From Lutraria lutraria (Eukaryota > Mollusca > Bivalvia > Venerida > Mactridae): DNA of 64,000 bases. A model generated the notes under the pieces. It did no database searches and was not told the origin of the DNA. It saw only the letters and a list, made by a program, of their open reading frames with translations. Positions 60,304 to 64,000 of the stretch are shown here, piece by piece (position 1 is the stretch's first letter; the number at the start of each line of letters is the position of its first letter). The stretch covers positions 1,535,029-1,599,028 of the forward strand of contig OZ026843.1 of the NCBI GenBank assembly GCA_964023205.1, read 5' to 3'. The position numbers and the translations under genes are program-made.

Positions 60304-60936
60304 TGAATTTTCGTGTCAAAAGGGAGTCGGTCGTAGAAATTGTAGGTCGAATATAGATAGTAAGTCGAAAAGGAAATAATAATTGGTCTAAGAGAGATTG
60401 TTTGTGTATAGAGAGATGGACAAAGTGAGTGTTGGTCGAATAGTTTGTTGGTTAAAGTGAGAGTATATCGAATTGAATGTTTTGCAAAGGGTCACATGTA
60501 GATCTAGATCATGCAAAGTGCAAGACGGAAAGAAAGTGGGACGAGTAGGAAGAAGGTGAAAGTTAACTTTTGTGGAAGTACCTGAACACGAAAATAAGGT
60601 CATCGGCTTGAACTTACATAGAGCATTAAAATGATACAAGCGAATTAGCTTGCTACAGCGTTATATTTCAGCACTAAAATAAAGGAATGCGGGATCAGTA
60701 AAATAAAAACAGAATAAGAAGATAGTAATATTAGAAGACAGTAATTATTAGAAGATAGTAATATTAGAAGACAATACGGGTTCTTTAATTGAAAATAGGA
60801 TAAGATTATTTTACTTTACCAGGTGAAAGATGAAAGCGTAAGAAAATCAATCATTTTGTACTAAAAGTCTTGTGAAAAATTAGCGAATAAACGAATATGA
60901 AGAATTTGCATTAAAATGTATAAAAGAAAGAAAATA
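60304..60936. other. Purine-rich spacer with a short irregular repeat
   Basis: From 60310 to 60480 phrases such as 'GGTCGAATA', 'AAGTCGAAAAGG' and 'TTGGTCGAATAG' recur irregularly. At about 60717-60775 'AGAAGA(T/C)AGTAATATT' is repeated four times with 16-20 bp spacing. An 83-codon minus frame overlaps part of it. No gene recognised. Confidence 0.5.
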
Positions 60937-61880
60937 AAAAGGCCATGATGGCCCTGTAAATGCTCACCAGGAAAAAAGGTCATTTGGAGACGAATATTGT
61001 TAAAAATTTTCTACACGAGTCCAAGTAAAATCAAGTGACCGCCGGGGCGGGGGCCAATTTTTACCCTGTGGCCATAATTTGAACAAACCTGGTAGAGATC
61101 TGCTAGACGATACTTCATACAAAATATCTTAGCTCTAGGCCTTGTGGTTTCGGAGAAGATTTTTTCAATTTTCCTAGTATATAAAATAGAATAAACCCGG
61201 AGCAGGACCAATTTTGACCCGGGTCCATAATTTGTACAAACTTGGTAGAGGACTACTAGACAATGCAACATACAAACTATCTTAGCTCTAGGTCTTTTGG
61301 TTTTGGAAAAGAAGATTTTTTCAATTTTCCGATATGTCTTTATAAATCAAGTGACCCCTGAGGCGGGGCCAATTTTGACCCTATGGCAATGATTTGAACA
61401 AACTTGGTACAGGTTCTCTAGACTATGCTACACACCAAATATCAAAGCTCTAGGCATTGTAGTTTTTGACAAGAAGATTTTTTAAATTTCCTATATAAGT
61501 CTTTGTAAAATCAAGTTACCCCCGGGGCGGAGCCAATTTTGACACCAGTAGAATAATTTGAACAAACTTAGCAGGGTTTCATTAGACAATGCTACATACC
61601 AAATATCTCAGCTCTTGGCCCTGTAGTTTCGGAGTAGTAGATTTTTTAAGTTTTTTCTATTTGTTACCATAGCATCCAGAGTTTTTAATGACATTTTGGA
61701 CAAACTTTGAAAGGGAACATCCAAGGATCATTCCTGCAAAGTTTGGTTGCAATCGGCATAGCGATGTATGAGGAGATGTTGTTTTAAGTAAATATGGACA
61801 CCACTTCACGACGCACGATGGACGCTGAGTGATCACAAAAGCTCACCTTGAGCACATTCGTGCTCTGGTGAGCTAAAAAA
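60937..61880 (+). repeat. Dispersed repeat family B, copy B2 (complete, about 0.94 kb)
   Basis: Starts AAAAGGCCATGATGGCCCTG (GGCC pairs with GGCC) and TAAATGCTCACC. About four units follow with 'CCCCGGGGCGG.GCCAATTTTG', 'GAACAAACTTGGTAGAGG', 'AAATATCTTAGCTCTAGG' and 'TTTTTTCAATTTTCC'. It ends GACGCACGATGGACGC, GATCACAAAAGCTCACC, then a hairpin GAGCAC/GTGCTC nested in GCTCACC/GGTGAGC, and TAAAAA. Same family as 54340-54913. An 86-codon minus frame here is a shadow. Confidence 0.85.
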
Positions 61881-63472
61881 GGAGAACTAGTCCGGAGTTA
61901 CCTGCCCCTTATCGTAGTTATGTAAGACAGGAAGTAGACCCCGTGTATACATACATATAACTAAAACAACAATTTTATTATAAAAATATTTGACATATAA
62001 TAATTATTTTATGATACTAATTTTAAAAAAGTCGCTGCGTCTAATAATTGCATACACCCCGGTGGCATGCTTGCTTAGCAATAGCCTATTTGAACAAGGT
62101 CAGTATCAAAGTGGTAATTATAATTATGCATGGATTGAGAATGGTCAAAGGGAACAACTGTATATTACGTATTCAAGTGTGTGTTCTAGTAAGCTGTGTT
62201 GGTGATGGACAAAACGGTGAAATCTTATTAATCTCATACAGAATCACTCTAAGTCATGGTCAATTTAACCATCATTATTTCAAATTTGTTGTGCCGTGCC
62301 AGGACATGGCATTAGGACCAAAATGGAAATAAGGAAATTCACATTTCCTTTTTTTGTGTCATCCTGAGTATACATATACATGTACTGGTACATCTAAAAA
62401 ATTATTTAATATTATATGTCATATTGTCTTTCATAAAAAAGGCTTTTGACTGATATCGAACCACTCACTTCTGTTTCGTTTTGTAAAAATGCCTGACACC
62501 TTATTCAATACACCACGACGTCCAATATTCGATCTTGACAATAAAAAATAACAATGCTTGGTTCATCTTATTAGCCCAGCAGTAGATCTATGATATAAGT
62601 AATTTGCATGTATCAAAACATTTGGTAATAAACTAAATCCTTATAACTGTAACTTTACCATATTATAAACATGGAATGTTAATTATAAGACACAGAATAT
62701 GTTACCACAGCTCATCACAATATACAGTCATGTAGTATTCATTATAATCAGACAAGAATACTGACAATAATGCCTTTTCTTTCAAAATGTTTTTAAATTG
62801 TCGTCCCAAATGCATTTTTTATTTGTTAAGCCCTTGGCAGTCGAAACACCAAATGAGGGAATAATGGTTAAATATGTTTTTCAAGAACATTAAACTAAGT
62901 AAATTACAGTCTTTAATGAATTATGACTGATAAAAAATAATAAAAAAATGTTATCATTGTTACTTCAAGGTTTCACAATGTCAGAACATGACATAATGAA
63001 GTTGAAATTGAAGAAAAATCGTGAAAATCATGTTTTTAAATTGTGAAATCTTGAAGTTAAAATGTCACCACCGGTCATTCGTACATAGTCGTTCGTGAAA
63101 AATCTCGAAACGAATGTGTAACGACAGCATCTGTAATGTTATCAATATTTCAAAAGGCTTTTAAAAAAATCAGTCAATTACTATTGATCTTTTCTCACCA
63201 AATTCTCCGAAGAAATTCCCATATGAGTTATTATGATGCTAAACACAAGGCTCTCGGATTGCGTTTTTTATATTCTTATTTAGATTACCGCGTCCTTGTT
63301 CGAAAACTGATTCATTCGTTACAATAACAATTGTATTACTACTTCAAGTCGAAAACATAGGTATGAAAACATAGGTATGAAAAAGGCATACGCACTCATA
63401 GTCTTATTCTTCGTAGTCAAGGTCATGTAAGAATCACGATTAAATGTTTTTGTATTGTATTAACCGCGATCA
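61881..63472. other. Unannotated DNA; two overlapping frames of unknown status
   Basis: Frames at 61990-62205 (71 codons) and 62048-62332 (94 codons) overlap in different frames. The GC content is slightly higher than the surroundings, but I recognise no domain. A decayed exon is possible. At 62440-62530 the minus strand carries GTGGTTCGATATCAGTC with an arrangement like 49618-49735, possibly a decayed tRNA-derived repeat. At about 63350-63379 a 15-bp phrase (GAAAACATAGGTAT) is doubled. Confidence 0.4.
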
Positions 63473-63700
63473 TGGCCGCCTAGTGGTTAGCATGTCCGCC
63501 TTCGGCGCGGGAGATCGAAGGTTTGAAGACTAGGTAAGAACTGATGCGGTCGGTTGGTGAGCCGCCCGCTATTCAAATTATTGAAACCTTAGGTCCAGCT
63601 CAGACAGGCGCCCGGCAAAAAGAGAAGGGATTTGGGAGGTACTGAGAGAACAAAAGAACAGCTTGGCTGACCATTTCAAAAAGGGTATCACTAAAATAAG
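63473..63700 (+). mobile_element. tRNA-derived SINE, second copy of the 12997 family
   Basis: Head 'ATGGCCGCCTAGTGGTTAGC' with A box (TAGTGGTTAGCATG), then CCGCCTTCGGCGCGGGAGATCGAAGG. The B box is degenerate (GGTTTGAAGAC) and a short stretch after it is deleted. The body matches 12997-13254: 'CTGATGCGGTCGGTTGGTGA', 'GGCGCCCGGCAAAAAGAG', 'GGGAGGTACTG' and 'TTGGCTGACCATTTCAAAA'. The broken B box suggests it no longer supports RNA polymerase III transcription. Confidence 0.85.
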
Positions 63701-64000
63701 AAAGCCTTTACGTTTCATATGAATATATACTAGAATGGTACAAAGTGCATAAAGTTTGGTTAAATATATCATTTGTATTTACCCAGAAATTTCAGTTATA
63801 TTATGTCAATAACTTAATCAGTTGTAACGTTGTTTATCATTGTCTGGTAATTTAGCTCGGCTGTTCACGAAGAAAAGGACGAGCTAATGTGATCACAGCG
63901 TGATCCGCGTCTGTGCAAATTTTGTTTAATGCAGCTCATAACTTGAAGCAGCATGAATCATGGATAGATCTCTCAGTGGCTGTGAACAGAGGCGCATTGG
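63701..64000. other. Unannotated end of window
   Basis: No gene or repeat recognised in the last 300 bases. Confidence 0.5.

Noticed and set aside
61990..62332. Two overlapping frames of 71 and 94 codons as a possible exon
   Set aside because: Different frames compete for the same DNA and neither resembles a known family. I could not choose between a decayed exon and chance.

Overview
The window looks like AT-rich nuclear DNA of a metazoan. The best fit is a marine bivalve mollusc: several dispersed repeats (the 'GACCTGGTGACCTAG' family, the 'GGGGCGGAGCCAATTTTGAC' family, tRNA-derived SINEs and a molluscan-type Tc1 transposase relic) are of kinds I associate with clam and mussel genomes. That assignment rests on memory of repeat families and not on a search. 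I found no convincing host protein-coding gene, rRNA, functional tRNA or CRISPR array. The only recognisable protein-coding relic is a broken Tc1 transposase at 38451-39348.

About 12 kb (roughly 18%) is minisatellite: a 36-bp array (1656-2015), an 18-bp array (5246-8795), a 30-bp array (15821-18604), a 24-bp array (22650-23580) and a 33-bp array (24532-28652), plus smaller ones. All the well-formed arrays with four or more copies have periods divisible by three. They therefore read as very long open frames, often on both strands (up to 867 codons). Variation between units is mostly amino-acid changing, and the frames collapse at array edges, so I treat these frames as by-products of the period and not as genes.

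Most of the remaining structure is non-autonomous DNA transposons and dispersed repeats. There are TTAA-bounded inverted-repeat elements at 2404-3555, 32670-33586, 37319-38157, 34960-36139 (almost one perfect 1.2-kb palindrome) and 43094-43691. A hAT-like element with an 8-bp target duplication (47401-49447) encloses two further inverted-repeat structures. A 3.5-kb foldback with arms of about 1.3 kb (50700-54182) has a recent repeat fragment in its loop. Smaller inverted-repeat elements lie at about 1061-1252, 57488-57987 and 59511-60303. SINE copies lie at 11366-11797, 12997-13254 (inserted into a 21-bp minisatellite) and 63473-63700.

Layout: 1-8.8 kb, small MITEs and two arrays; 9-15.8 kb, sparse repeats and SINEs; 15.8-28.7 kb, array-dominated; 28.7-43 kb, mostly unique AT-rich DNA with TTAA elements and the Tc1 relic; 43-62 kb, a dense nested mosaic of dispersed repeats; 62-64 kb, unique DNA plus one SINE. 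Since no gene is identified, nothing can be said about pathways or operons. The interest lies in repeat evolution.
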